Below, one piece after another: positions 25,259 through 33,546 of a DNA stretch of 64,000 nt. Made by a program: the position numbers and the translations under genes. The notes below the pieces were generated by a model. The model was not told the origin of the DNA. It searched no databases and saw nothing but the letters and a program-made list of their open reading frames with translations. The DNA is from Nonomuraea polychroma (GTDB lineage Bacteria > Actinomycetota > Actinomycetes > Streptosporangiales > Streptosporangiaceae), in contig NZ_SAUN01000001.1 in assembly GCF_004011505.1 (NCBI RefSeq), positions 2,914,001 through 2,978,000 on the forward strand, read 5' to 3'. The first letter of the stretch is position 1, and every line of letters starts with the position of its first letter.

Positions 25259-26804
25259 GCGTGCCGGTGGCCGTCTGCGTGGGGGTGGCGGAGACCGTCG
25301 CGGAGGGGCCGGGGGACTCGCCGGGCCCGTCCTGCGGAATCGTGCTGATCGAGCTGGACGGTTGCGGGCAGTCCCGCCGGGCCGCCGCGTTGCCGCGCCT
25401 GCGCCCCGCCGGGTTCGCGCACGGGCCGGGGTCGGCGCCGCCCGGGTCGCCGGGGCCGCTGGTGTTCTCCGGGCGGATGGTGTTCTTCCTGCCGGGGGAG
25501 GGGCTGAGCACGGCGATCGGGTTCCGCGTGCGGGTGGGCGTGACGAAGGCCGTGGGCACCGTGGGCGTCGAGTTGACCGGGGCGACGGTCGCCCGCGTGG
25601 GCGGCCGGCCGCCCGTCGGACCTGAGGACCGGCGGACGGTGGAGTCGGCGCTGCCGTGGGGCTGGACGACGGCCGGATCGGCGGGCAGCAGCGCGCCGCC
25701 GCCCATGGTCGTCCCGTCGCCGCCCGAGGCCGCGATCACCGTGACCGCCGCGATCGACACGGTGGCCAGGGCGGCGAACGTGGCGTGCGACAGATGCAGG
25801 CCGCTCTTGGCCCGGTTCCCGCGCCGGGGGGTGGTGCCCGGCTCCGCTTCGCCGGGCGCCGACACGAGACGTACCAGGCCTCCTCCGGGCGGATAGGGCA
25901 CGGGGGTCCAGATCTCCGCGAGCACGCTCGCCACGGCCTGCCGCAGATCCCAGGGATCGCCGACCCCGCCCGCGGCCAGCAGCGCCCGCAGCAGATCGGC
26001 GGCCTTGGGCCGGTCGGCGGGATCCTTGGCCAGCGCCGCCTCGACGGCGGGCCGCACCATGGCGGGCACGCCCGCCAACCGCGGCGGGTCGAACAGGATG
26101 CGCCGGGTCAGCACGTCCGGCTCGCCCCCGCCGAACGGGTGGTGCCCGGACGCGGCGAACGCCACCAGGCAGCCCCACGCGAACACGTCGGACGCGGGCA
26201 GCGCGGGACCGCCCGTCAGCCGCTCCGGCGCCACCCAGCCGGGACTGCCCATGACCTGCCCGGCCTGGGTGTGCGCGGCCAGCGTGTCCACGTCGCGGGC
26301 GATGCCGAAGTCGATGACGCGCGGCCCGTTCGTGGACAGCAGGACGTTGCCCGGCTTGAGGTCGCGGTGCACCAGCCCTGCTTCGTGCACCGCCACCAGC
26401 GCCGCTGCGACGCCGAGCGCCACGCCGTAGGCGAGGTCGGGCGTGAGCGGCCCCCTGGCCATGACGACCTGCGAGAGCGCGGGGCCGGGGATGTACTCGG
26501 TGACCAGGTACGGGCGGTCCTTGTCGGTGCCGTCCTCCACGACCGCCGCCGTGCAGAAGGGCACCAATCTGCGCGAGAATGCCACTTCCTCAGCGAAGCG
26601 CGCCCGTAACGTGGCATCGTTGAGATGCACCGCATGCGGTGTCTTGAGTGCGACCAGGCCACCCTGAGGGTGTTCGGCCAGATACACCACTCCCATTCCC
26701 CCGGTGCCGAGACGGCCCAGGAGCAGGTATCGGCCGATGATGACCGGGTCGCCCACCGTAAGCGGTCGCACGCCAGGAGGCATGCCGCTCTCACCACGCG
26801 CCAT
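25254..26804 (-). CDS. Ser/Thr protein kinase with extracytoplasmic tail
   Basis: 516 residues. Kinase domain at about 22-285: glycine loop GTGGMG (33-38), K54, HRDLKPGN (146-153), DFG (165-167) and APE (192-194) are all present, so it should be active. A membrane segment (about 341-360) follows, then a Thr/Pro/Ser-rich tail of 155 residues outside the cell with a few cysteines and no PASTA repeats. ATG 26804 is preceded by GAGGG. Targets are unknown; the gene stands alone between the ABC operon and the sugar island. Confidence 0.9.
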   Translation of the reverse strand: MARGESGMPPGVRPLTVGDPVIIGRYLLLGRLGTGGMGVVYLAEHPQGGLVALKTPHAVHLNDATLRARFAEEVAFSRRLVPFCTAAVVEDGTDKDRPYLVTEYIPGPALSQVVMARGPLTPDLAYGVALGVAAALVAVHEAGLVHRDLKPGNVLLSTNGPRVIDFGIARDVDTLAAHTQAGQVMGSPGWVAPERLTGGPALPASDVFAWGCLVAFAASGHHPFGGGEPDVLTRRILFDPPRLAGVPAMVRPAVEAALAKDPADRPKAADLLRALLAAGGVGDPWDLRQAVASVLAEIWTPVPYPPGGGLVRLVSAPGEAEPGTTPRRGNRAKSGLHLSHATFAALATVSIAAVTVIAASGGDGTTMGGGALLPADPAVVQPHGSADSTVRRSSGPTGGRPPTRATVAPVNSTPTVPTAFVTPTRTRNPIAVLSPSPGRKNTIRPENTSGPGDPGGADPGPCANPAGRRRGNAAARRDCPQPSSSISTIPQDGPGESPGPSATVSATPTQTATGTP

Positions 26805-27058
26805 CCGACCCTCGCCTCTTTTTGATCTGGACACGGCAAGCACACTGTGACCGGATCCGCGGGGCCTTTCCGCATGTCTTACATAAGGGGTATTGGTGGT
26901 AAGGCGGTCATACCTCCGAAGTAAGTAAGCGGTGTGATTTAACGGCCTGAAGTGGCGTTTCGCCCTTTGTGTGACCGCGGCGAGAATGACGGCGCTCACA
27001 GGAGCGTCCGCCGGTCCCGCGCCACAGACCCCGTCGCCCGCTGCGACAGCGCGGCGTT

Positions 27059-28399
27059 TCAGCTCGGGAAGACGGCCGCCAGTTCGGGGATGCGGGCGCG
27101 GTAGCCGTCGAGCAACCTGCGGGCCACGGACGCCGAGTCCACCAGCGGGTGCAGGGCGAACGCCTCGACGGCCAGCCGGGACGAGCCGGTCAGCGCGGCC
27201 TCGATGGCCGTCTGCTCCACCGCCTTGACCTGCTGGACGAGGCCCAGGAAACGCCCGGGGAGCGGCCGGGTGGCCAGAGGGCGCACGCCGGCGCCGCCGA
27301 CCGTGCACGGGATCTCCACGACCGCGTCCTCGGGCAGGCCCGGCACCGCTGAGCCGTTGCGCACGTTGAGGATCATGGTGGCGGGCTCGCCGCGGGCGAT
27401 GGCGGCCATGAGGGCCAGCGCGATGCCTTCGTAGCCGCCCGCCTCCAGGTCGGCGGCGTCCCGCTCGCCGGCGTCGGTGGCGTCGCGGGCCTCGGCCATG
27501 TACGAGGCGTCGCGCTGCCTGCGCGCGCTCAGCCACTCGGCGAGCGCGTCGTCCGGCCGGGCCCGCACGGCCGCGTAGAACGCCTCCTGCTGGCTCAGCA
27601 GGGACTCACCCCTGGTGGGCCCGGAGATCGCGGCGACGGCCTCACGCGTGAAGTAGTAGTAGTACAGGTATTCGTTGGGCAGCGCCCCCAGCGTGCGCAC
27701 CCACTCGGGGCCGAAGATGCAGGCCTCCTCGACCTGCCGCAGCGCCGCGTCGTCGGCGAGCAGGCCGGGCAGCACGTCACGGCCCTCGTGGACGAGGCCG
27801 CGCAGCCAGCCGAGGTGGTTGAGGCCGACGTAGTCGGGCGACACGCGGGCCGGATCGAGCCCGAGCGCGGCGGCGGCCCGCCGGATCAGGCCGATCGGCG
27901 AGTCGCAGATGCCGATCACCCGGTCGCCCAGCACCCGCCGCATGGCCTCAGTGATCATGCCTGCGGGGTTGGTGAAGTTGATGACCCAGGCCCGGGGCGC
28001 GAGCGCGGCCACCCGCTCGGCCACGCGCAGCGCGACCGGGATGGTCCGCAGGCCGTAGGCGATGCCGCCGGGGCCGGTCGTCTCCTGGCCGAGCAGGCCC
28101 AGGTCCAGCGCCACCCGCTCGTCCGCGGTGCGCCCGGCCAGGCCGCCCACCCGGATGGCGGAGAAGACGAAGTCGGCATCGCGTAGCGCGGCGTCGAGCT
28201 CGGTGGTGGTCCGCACGGCAGGCGGGTCGTCGTGCCCGGCGGCGAGCCGGCGCAGCACGTGCTCGATGACCTCCAGCCGCTCGGCCGACACGTCGTACAG
28301 GACCACCTCCTCCACCCGCGGCTTGACCCGGTCGCGCAGCAGCGCGCCGTACACGAGCGGCACCCGGAAGCCCCCGCCTCCGAGGACGGCCAGTCTCAT
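27059..28399 (-). CDS. Glycoside hydrolase family 4 (6-phospho-glycosidase type)
   Basis: 446 residues with the GH4 pattern: an N-terminal Rossmann dinucleotide-binding motif (LAVLGGGGFRVP), NFTNPAG (about 139-145), the metal-site ICDSP and LNHLGW. GH4 enzymes need NAD and a divalent metal and usually split 6-phospho-sugars; the closest pattern is the 6-phospho-beta-glucosidase group, the exact sugar unknown. ATG 28399 is chosen since AAGGG lies 6 bases ahead, while ATG 28405 abuts it. Together with the DeoR regulator upstream and the divergent PfkB-ABC-deacetylase operon it forms a sugar-use island. Because import is by ABC (no PTS), the 6-phosphate would have to come from the kinase. Confidence 0.8.
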   Translation of the reverse strand: MRLAVLGGGGFRVPLVYGALLRDRVKPRVEEVVLYDVSAERLEVIEHVLRRLAAGHDDPPAVRTTTELDAALRDADFVFSAIRVGGLAGRTADERVALDLGLLGQETTGPGGIAYGLRTIPVALRVAERVAALAPRAWVINFTNPAGMITEAMRRVLGDRVIGICDSPIGLIRRAAAALGLDPARVSPDYVGLNHLGWLRGLVHEGRDVLPGLLADDAALRQVEEACIFGPEWVRTLGALPNEYLYYYYFTREAVAAISGPTRGESLLSQQEAFYAAVRARPDDALAEWLSARRQRDASYMAEARDATDAGERDAADLEAGGYEGIALALMAAIARGEPATMILNVRNGSAVPGLPEDAVVEIPCTVGGAGVRPLATRPLPGRFLGLVQQVKAVEQTAIEAALTGSSRLAVEAFALHPLVDSASVARRLLDGYRARIPELAAVFPS

Positions 28400-28409
28400 C
28401 CGCATCCCT

Positions 28410-29168
28410 TCACGTGAGCAGCACCTCGGCGCCCGCGGCCGCGCAGTGGCGCAGCGTCGCCGCGTCGGCGCCCTCGTTCGTGACGATCACGTCGATGTCC
28501 TCGGGCCCGCACACCCGCAACGCGCCGGTGCCGGGGAACTTGTGCCGGTCCACGAGCAGCACCACCTGCCGCGCCGCCGCGATCATGGCGCGTTTCAGCG
28601 GCACCTCGGCGAGCGTGGTGTCGACGAGCTGCCCGTCCGGCCGCACGCCGCTGGCGCCCAGGAACACGCGGTCGGCGACCACCTGGCTCAGCGCCGCCTC
28701 GGTCAGCACCCCGATCAGCGAGTGGTACGGGCGGCGCAGCATGCCGCCGAGCAGCAGCAGCTCGACCTCCGGGTCGGCGCGGAGCACGTCGAGCACGGCG
28801 AGGCTGGAGGTGACCACGGTGACGCGGCGCCCGCGCAGCCGCCTGGCCAGCCGCATCGTGGTCGTCCCGATGTCGAGCAGGATCACGTCCCCGTCGGCCA
28901 CGAGCTGGGCGGCGCGCGCGGCCACCGCCTCCTTGTCCTGCTCGTCGACCGGCTCGACCGCGGCGAAGGGCCGGTCGGCGTCGGCGTCCACGCTGGCCAG
29001 GGCGCCGCCGCGGACGCGCCGCAAGGTCCCGTCGCGGTCGAGCACCTCGAGGTCCCTGCGGATGGTCGACGGGCTCACGCCGAGCTGGCTGGCGAGATCG
29101 CGAACGCTCGTGGCGCCTGAGAGCCGGACGCGGCGCATGATCTCGGCATGTCTCAGACGCTGCAGCAC
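28410..29168 (-). CDS. DeoR/GlpR family transcriptional regulator
   Basis: 252 residues: N-terminal DeoR helix-turn-helix (VRDLASQLGVSPSTIRRDLE, about 22-41) and a sugar-phosphate-binding isomerase-like domain with DIGTTTMRLA and GASGV. It responds to a phosphorylated sugar in the family. GTG start 29168, no clear Shine-Dalgarno. It precedes GH4 by 10 bp and is divergent from the kinase/ABC operon, which marks it as the island's repressor. Confidence 0.85.
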   Translation of the reverse strand: MLQRLRHAEIMRRVRLSGATSVRDLASQLGVSPSTIRRDLEVLDRDGTLRRVRGGALASVDADADRPFAAVEPVDEQDKEAVAARAAQLVADGDVILLDIGTTTMRLARRLRGRRVTVVTSSLAVLDVLRADPEVELLLLGGMLRRPYHSLIGVLTEAALSQVVADRVFLGASGVRPDGQLVDTTLAEVPLKRAMIAAARQVVLLVDRHKFPGTGALRVCGPEDIDVIVTNEGADAATLRHCAAAGAEVLLT

Positions 29169-29242
29169 GGCGCGAGTGTATCAACCAAATTCGCGCAGAA
29201 GTAAGCATCTTGCTCTAAACGCGTGCGTGGAAATACTTGAAG

Positions 29243-29272
29243 TGTGCGAGTAAACGTGCAAGATTGCGCACA
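29243..29272. promoter_or_regulatory. Candidate DeoR operator
   Basis: Inverted repeat TGTGCG (29243-29248) and CGCACA (29267-29272) in the 133-bp gap between DeoR and the kinase; further GTGCG copies lie near 29222 and 29257. It overlaps the expected kinase promoter. Confidence 0.45.
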
Positions 29273-29301
29273 TCTCGGTGTGTCGAGGAGGACCCATTCC
29301 C

Positions 29302-30486
29302 GTGTCTGTCCAGGCGTACGACCCTCTGGCCGGCGAGCGGACCCCCGAGGGCCCGCAGTTCGACGTGTTCCTGGCCGGGACGGTCTTCCTGGACATCATC
29401 TTCACGGGCCTGCCCGCGATGCCCGCGGCCGGCACCGAGATCTGGGCCGAGGGCATGGGCTCGTGCCCGGGCGGCATCGCCAATCTCGCCATCGCGACCA
29501 GCCGGCTGGGCTTGCGCACGTCGCTGGCGGCCGCGTTCGGTGACGACGACTACGGCGACTTCTGCTGGCGCACGCTCGCGGAGCAGGAGTCGGTCGACCT
29601 GTCCAGGTCACGGCGTTTCGAGCACTGGCACTCGCCGGTGACCGTGTCCATGGCGGTGGACCGCGACCGCAGCATGGTGACCCACGGCCATCCCGCGCCC
29701 ATGCCGGCGTCCGAGATGATCGGCAAGCCGCCCCCCTCCAAGGCCGTGATCGTGACGCTCTCCCCCGAAGAGCCGCTCGGCACGCCGGGCAGCTCGTGCA
29801 ACTGGGCCGAGCTGGCGCACCGCGACGGGGCGCTGATCTTCGCTGACGTCGGCTGGGACCCGTCCGGCGCCTGGTCGTCCGACGTGCTGGAGCAGCTGTC
29901 GATCTGCCACGCGTTCCTGCCGAACGCGACCGAGGCGATGGCCTACACCCGCACCGACACGCCCCGCGACGCGCTGTACGCGATCGCCGACCGGGTGCCG
30001 CTGGCCGTGGTGACCGACGGGGCCAACGGCGCCATGGCCATCGACTCGATCACAGGCGAGGAGGCGTTCGTGCCCGCGCCGCGGGTGACGGCGCTCGACC
30101 CGACCGGCGCGGGCGACGTCTTCGGCGCCGGCTTCGTGCTCGGCACCCTGTGCCGCTGGCCGCTCGCGGACCGGCTGGCGTTCGCCGAGGTGTGCGCCGC
30201 GCTGGCGGTGCAGCAGTTCGGCGGGTCGCTGGCCGCGCCGGGCTGGGGGGACATCGCCGACTGGTGGCACGAGGTGCGGGAGGCGGCCGGGCACAGCGGC
30301 GCGTACGGCAGCTCGCTGGCCCGCCGCTACGCCTTCCTCGACCGGCTGGTGCCCACCGTCCCGGTCGGCGCGGTACGCCGCGCCGTCGCCACCATCGCCC
30401 GTTACGCCGACGTGGGCATCCCGCCCAAGTCCACCCCCGAAGGCGAAGACCCGGACGCGCCTCGCGTGCCTGCGCAGAAGGAGTGA
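29302..30486 (+). CDS. PfkB/ribokinase family sugar kinase
   Basis: 394 residues. PfkB motif 1 is seen as GSCPGGIANLAIATSRLG (about 53-70) and motif 2 as LDPTGAGDVFGAGF (about 271-284), with the catalytic Asp in GAGD. It phosphorylates a sugar or sugar derivative with ATP. GTG 29302 is chosen because GAGGAGG lies about 10 bases upstream. A C-terminal 60-residue extension is longer than usual. First gene of the importer operon, 5 bp before the binding protein gene. Confidence 0.85.
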   Translation: MSVQAYDPLAGERTPEGPQFDVFLAGTVFLDIIFTGLPAMPAAGTEIWAEGMGSCPGGIANLAIATSRLGLRTSLAAAFGDDDYGDFCWRTLAEQESVDLSRSRRFEHWHSPVTVSMAVDRDRSMVTHGHPAPMPASEMIGKPPPSKAVIVTLSPEEPLGTPGSSCNWAELAHRDGALIFADVGWDPSGAWSSDVLEQLSICHAFLPNATEAMAYTRTDTPRDALYAIADRVPLAVVTDGANGAMAIDSITGEEAFVPAPRVTALDPTGAGDVFGAGFVLGTLCRWPLADRLAFAEVCAALAVQQFGGSLAAPGWGDIADWWHEVREAAGHSGAYGSSLARRYAFLDRLVPTVPVGAVRRAVATIARYADVGIPPKSTPEGEDPDAPRVPAQKE

Positions 30487-30491
30487 CACCC

Positions 30492-31853
30492 ATGAACCCC
30501 CCGACGCGACTCGCCCTGCTCGCCGCAGGCGTGCTGGTCCTGACCGCGTGCGCGCCCGGCTCCTCGGCCCCGCCGTCCGCACCGTCGACCTCGGCGACGG
30601 CGAGCGCGGTGCGCACCGACGCCGCCGCACTCGGCAACGTCACGCTCACCGTCTGGGACCAGGAGGTACGCGGCGGGCAGGCGGCTCAGATGAAGCAGCT
30701 CAACGACGCCTTCCAGGCCAAATACCCCAACATCAAACTGAACCGGGTGTCCCGCTCCTTCGACGACCTCAACACCACCCTGCGCCTGGCGTTGAGCGGC
30801 AACGAGCCGCCGGACGTGGTGGAGGCCAACAACGGCCGCTCCGCGATGGGCGCGTTCGTGAAGGCCGGCCAGCTGCGCCCGCTGGACGCCTACGCCGACG
30901 TCTACGGGTGGAAGCAGCGTTACCCGGAGTCCGTGCTGCGGTACTCGCGCTACAGCGCCGACGGCAAGCTGTTCGGCGAGGGCAACCTCTACGGCCTGCC
31001 GCAGGTCGGCGAGGTCGTCGGCATCTTCTACAACCGGGCCAAGCTCGCCAAGCTCGGCCTGCAGCCGCCCAAGACGTGGGCCGACTTCGAGACGGCGCTG
31101 GCCACCGTCAAGGCAGGCGGAGAGGTGCCGCTGCAGTTCGGCAACCTCGACAAGTGGCCGGCCGTCCACGTGTTCGGCACCGTGCAGGGCCGCCACGTCC
31201 CGCCCGACCAGATCGGCACGCTGGCCTTCGGCCGCAAGGGCGCCTCGTGGAACACGACCGAGAACACCACGGCCGCCGAGCAGCTCGTCGGCTGGGTCGA
31301 CAAGGGCTACTTCGCCAAGGGCTTCAACGGCCAGGGGTACGACCCGGCGTGGCAGGCGTTCGGCAAGGGCCAGGGCGTCTTCATGATCGCGGGCACCTGG
31401 CTCCTGGCCGACCTCCAGAAGGCCCTGGGCGACGACCTGGGGTTCATGCTGCCGCCGGGCACCACGGCCGACGCGCCCCCGGTCGCGACGGGCGGCACCG
31501 GGTTGCCGTTCGCGATCACCGCCAAGAGTCCCCACCCGGACGCGGCGGCGGCGTACATCAACTTCATCACCAGCGCCGACGCCATGAAGGTGCTCACCGC
31601 GACCGGGAACCTGCCGGTGGCCGAGACCGGGCAGCAGAGCGTGGCCAAGGGGCCGCAGCAGGACGTCTTCACCGCGTTCGGGACCGTGACCGCGAAGAAC
31701 GGGCTGGTGCCGTACCTGGACTACGCCACCCCGACGTTCGCCGACACGCTGGGGGCGGCGCTGCAGGACCTGCTGGCCAAGAAGGCGACGCCGCAGGAGT
31801 TTCTGGCCACGCTGGAGAAGGACTACAAGAGCTTCGCCGAGAGCAACGGATGA
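30492..31853 (+). CDS. Sugar ABC transporter lipoprotein (substrate-binding)
   Basis: 453 residues with a lipoprotein signal ending in LVLTAC (Cys 20), so it is tethered outside the membrane. The mature part follows the MalE/cluster-1 extracellular solute-binding pattern (FNDAFQAKYPNIKL-like stretch at about 68-82, NGRSAMGAF, ADLQKALGDD). AAGGAG precedes ATG 30492. It hands the sugar to the two permeases next to it. No ATPase gene is in the operon, as usual in actinomycetes, where a shared MsiK-type ATPase serves. Confidence 0.9.
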   Translation: MNPPTRLALLAAGVLVLTACAPGSSAPPSAPSTSATASAVRTDAAALGNVTLTVWDQEVRGGQAAQMKQLNDAFQAKYPNIKLNRVSRSFDDLNTTLRLALSGNEPPDVVEANNGRSAMGAFVKAGQLRPLDAYADVYGWKQRYPESVLRYSRYSADGKLFGEGNLYGLPQVGEVVGIFYNRAKLAKLGLQPPKTWADFETALATVKAGGEVPLQFGNLDKWPAVHVFGTVQGRHVPPDQIGTLAFGRKGASWNTTENTTAAEQLVGWVDKGYFAKGFNGQGYDPAWQAFGKGQGVFMIAGTWLLADLQKALGDDLGFMLPPGTTADAPPVATGGTGLPFAITAKSPHPDAAAAYINFITSADAMKVLTATGNLPVAETGQQSVAKGPQQDVFTAFGTVTAKNGLVPYLDYATPTFADTLGAALQDLLAKKATPQEFLATLEKDYKSFAESNG

Positions 31854-32734
31854 CGGCGGCTCGGCCTCCGGGGGAGCCGCGCCGCGTCGCCTACCTGTAC
31901 CTGCTGCCGGCCTTCGCCGTGTACGCGGCGTTCCTGCTCTTCCCCATCGGGCGGGCGGTGCAGTTCTCGTTGTACGACTGGGACGGGCTGTCCCTGGGCA
32001 GGTGGGTCGGCCTGGACAACTACGCCGCGATCGTCGCCGACGAAGGGTTGCGGGCCGCCTTCGGCCACGCGCTGGTCCTCATCGTCTTCTACGCGCTGGG
32101 GCCGCTGGTGATCGGGCTGGGGCTGGCCGCGATACTGAACCACGCCAAGGTGCGCGGGCTGGGGTTCTTCCGCACCGTGGTGTTCCTGCCCCAGGTGGTC
32201 GCCATGGTCGTGGTGGCCGTGGCGTGGCGGCGCGTCTACGCCCCCGACGGCACGCTCAACACGCTGCTCGGCGCGCTGGGACTGGACGCGCTGACGCGGG
32301 GCTGGCTGGGCGACTACACGTTCGCGTTGCCCGCGGTCGGCGTGGTCGGCACCTGGTTCGAGACCGGCCTGGTGACCGTGCTGCTGCTGGCCGGGATGAG
32401 CCGCATCCCCGGCGAGCTGTACGAGGCGGCGCGGCTCGACGGGGCGGGCGCGGTCCGGGAGTTCTTCGCGGTCACGCTGCCGTCGGTGCGCGGGGAGATC
32501 GCGGTCGCCCTGACGCTGACGGTGATCGCCGCCCTGCGCACGTTCGACCTGGTGTACATCACGACGCGGGGCGGGCCCGGCGACTCGACGTCGGTGCCGT
32601 CGTACGAGGTCTATCACCGGGCCTTCGGGCTCAGCCAGGTCGGCTCGGCGGCGGCGATCGGCGTCACGCTGACCGTCGTCATCTTCGTGATCTCGTTCGG
32701 GATCAACCGGTTCGCGGACAGGAGGGTCACGTGA
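31850..32734 (+). CDS. Sugar ABC transporter permease (MalF type)
   Basis: 294 residues with six membrane segments and the EAA loop (YEAARLDGAGAVREFFAVTLP, about 195-215), where the ATPase docks. The ATG overlaps the previous stop (ATGA). First of the permease pair. Confidence 0.9.
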   Translation: MTAARPPGEPRRVAYLYLLPAFAVYAAFLLFPIGRAVQFSLYDWDGLSLGRWVGLDNYAAIVADEGLRAAFGHALVLIVFYALGPLVIGLGLAAILNHAKVRGLGFFRTVVFLPQVVAMVVVAVAWRRVYAPDGTLNTLLGALGLDALTRGWLGDYTFALPAVGVVGTWFETGLVTVLLLAGMSRIPGELYEAARLDGAGAVREFFAVTLPSVRGEIAVALTLTVIAALRTFDLVYITTRGGPGDSTSVPSYEVYHRAFGLSQVGSAAAIGVTLTVVIFVISFGINRFADRRVT

Positions 32735-33531
32735 TCTCGCGCGGGGAACGGGTGGCCAACTACGTCATCCTGTCGGTGTTCGCCGCGTTCGCGCTCTTCC
32801 CCATCGTGACCATCCTGGCGGCCGCGCTCGGGCCCGCCGACAGCGGCGGCACGGCCGGGCTCGGGAACTTCGCGGCGGCGTGGGAGATCGGCCGGTTCGG
32901 GACCTATCTGCGGACCAGCCTGATGGTGTCGGCGTTCGTCGTGGTCGTCAGCGTCCTGTTGTCCATCATGAGCGGGTACGCGTTCGGCACCATGCGCTTC
33001 CGCGGCCAGTCGGTGCTGTTCTACCTGTTCATGCTCGGGATCATGATGCCGAGCGAGGCCGTCGCGGTGCCGCTCTACTTCGACCTGCGCACGCTCGGCC
33101 TGATCGACACGTTCTGGTCGGTGGCGTTGCCGCAGGTGGCGTTGTCGGTGGCGTTCGGCACGTTCTGGATGCGGGCCTACTTCCGCGCCTCCAACCGGGC
33201 GATCGTCGAGGCCGCCCGCATCGACGGGGCCTCGACGTGGCGCATCCTGTGGCAGGTGCTGGTGCCGCCGGCCCGCCCCGCCCTCGTCACCCTGACCGTG
33301 CTGGTCTTCATGTGGACGTGGAACGAGTTCCTCATCCCGCTGATCATGGTGACCAGCGAGTCGCTGCGGACCGCGCCGCTCGGGCTGGCGTTCTTCCAGG
33401 GGCAGTACACCTCCGGCTTCACCCTCCTCGCGGCCGGGTCCGTCATCGTGGCGACCCCGGTCGTGATCTTCTACTTGTTCCTCCAGCGACACTTCGTCCG
33501 CGGACTGCTGCAGGGGGCAGTCCGCGAGTAA
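32731..33531 (+). CDS. Sugar ABC transporter permease (MalG type)
   Basis: 266 residues, six membrane segments, EAA loop EAARIDGASTWRILWQVLVP (about 159-178). GTGA overlap with the MalF-type gene; AGGAGG ahead. The C-terminus (FLQRHFVRGLLQGAVRE) is typical of MalG proteins. Confidence 0.9.
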   Translation: MISRGERVANYVILSVFAAFALFPIVTILAAALGPADSGGTAGLGNFAAAWEIGRFGTYLRTSLMVSAFVVVVSVLLSIMSGYAFGTMRFRGQSVLFYLFMLGIMMPSEAVAVPLYFDLRTLGLIDTFWSVALPQVALSVAFGTFWMRAYFRASNRAIVEAARIDGASTWRILWQVLVPPARPALVTLTVLVFMWTWNEFLIPLIMVTSESLRTAPLGLAFFQGQYTSGFTLLAAGSVIVATPVVIFYLFLQRHFVRGLLQGAVRE

Positions 33532-33546
33532 CCACACGGAGGTTCC

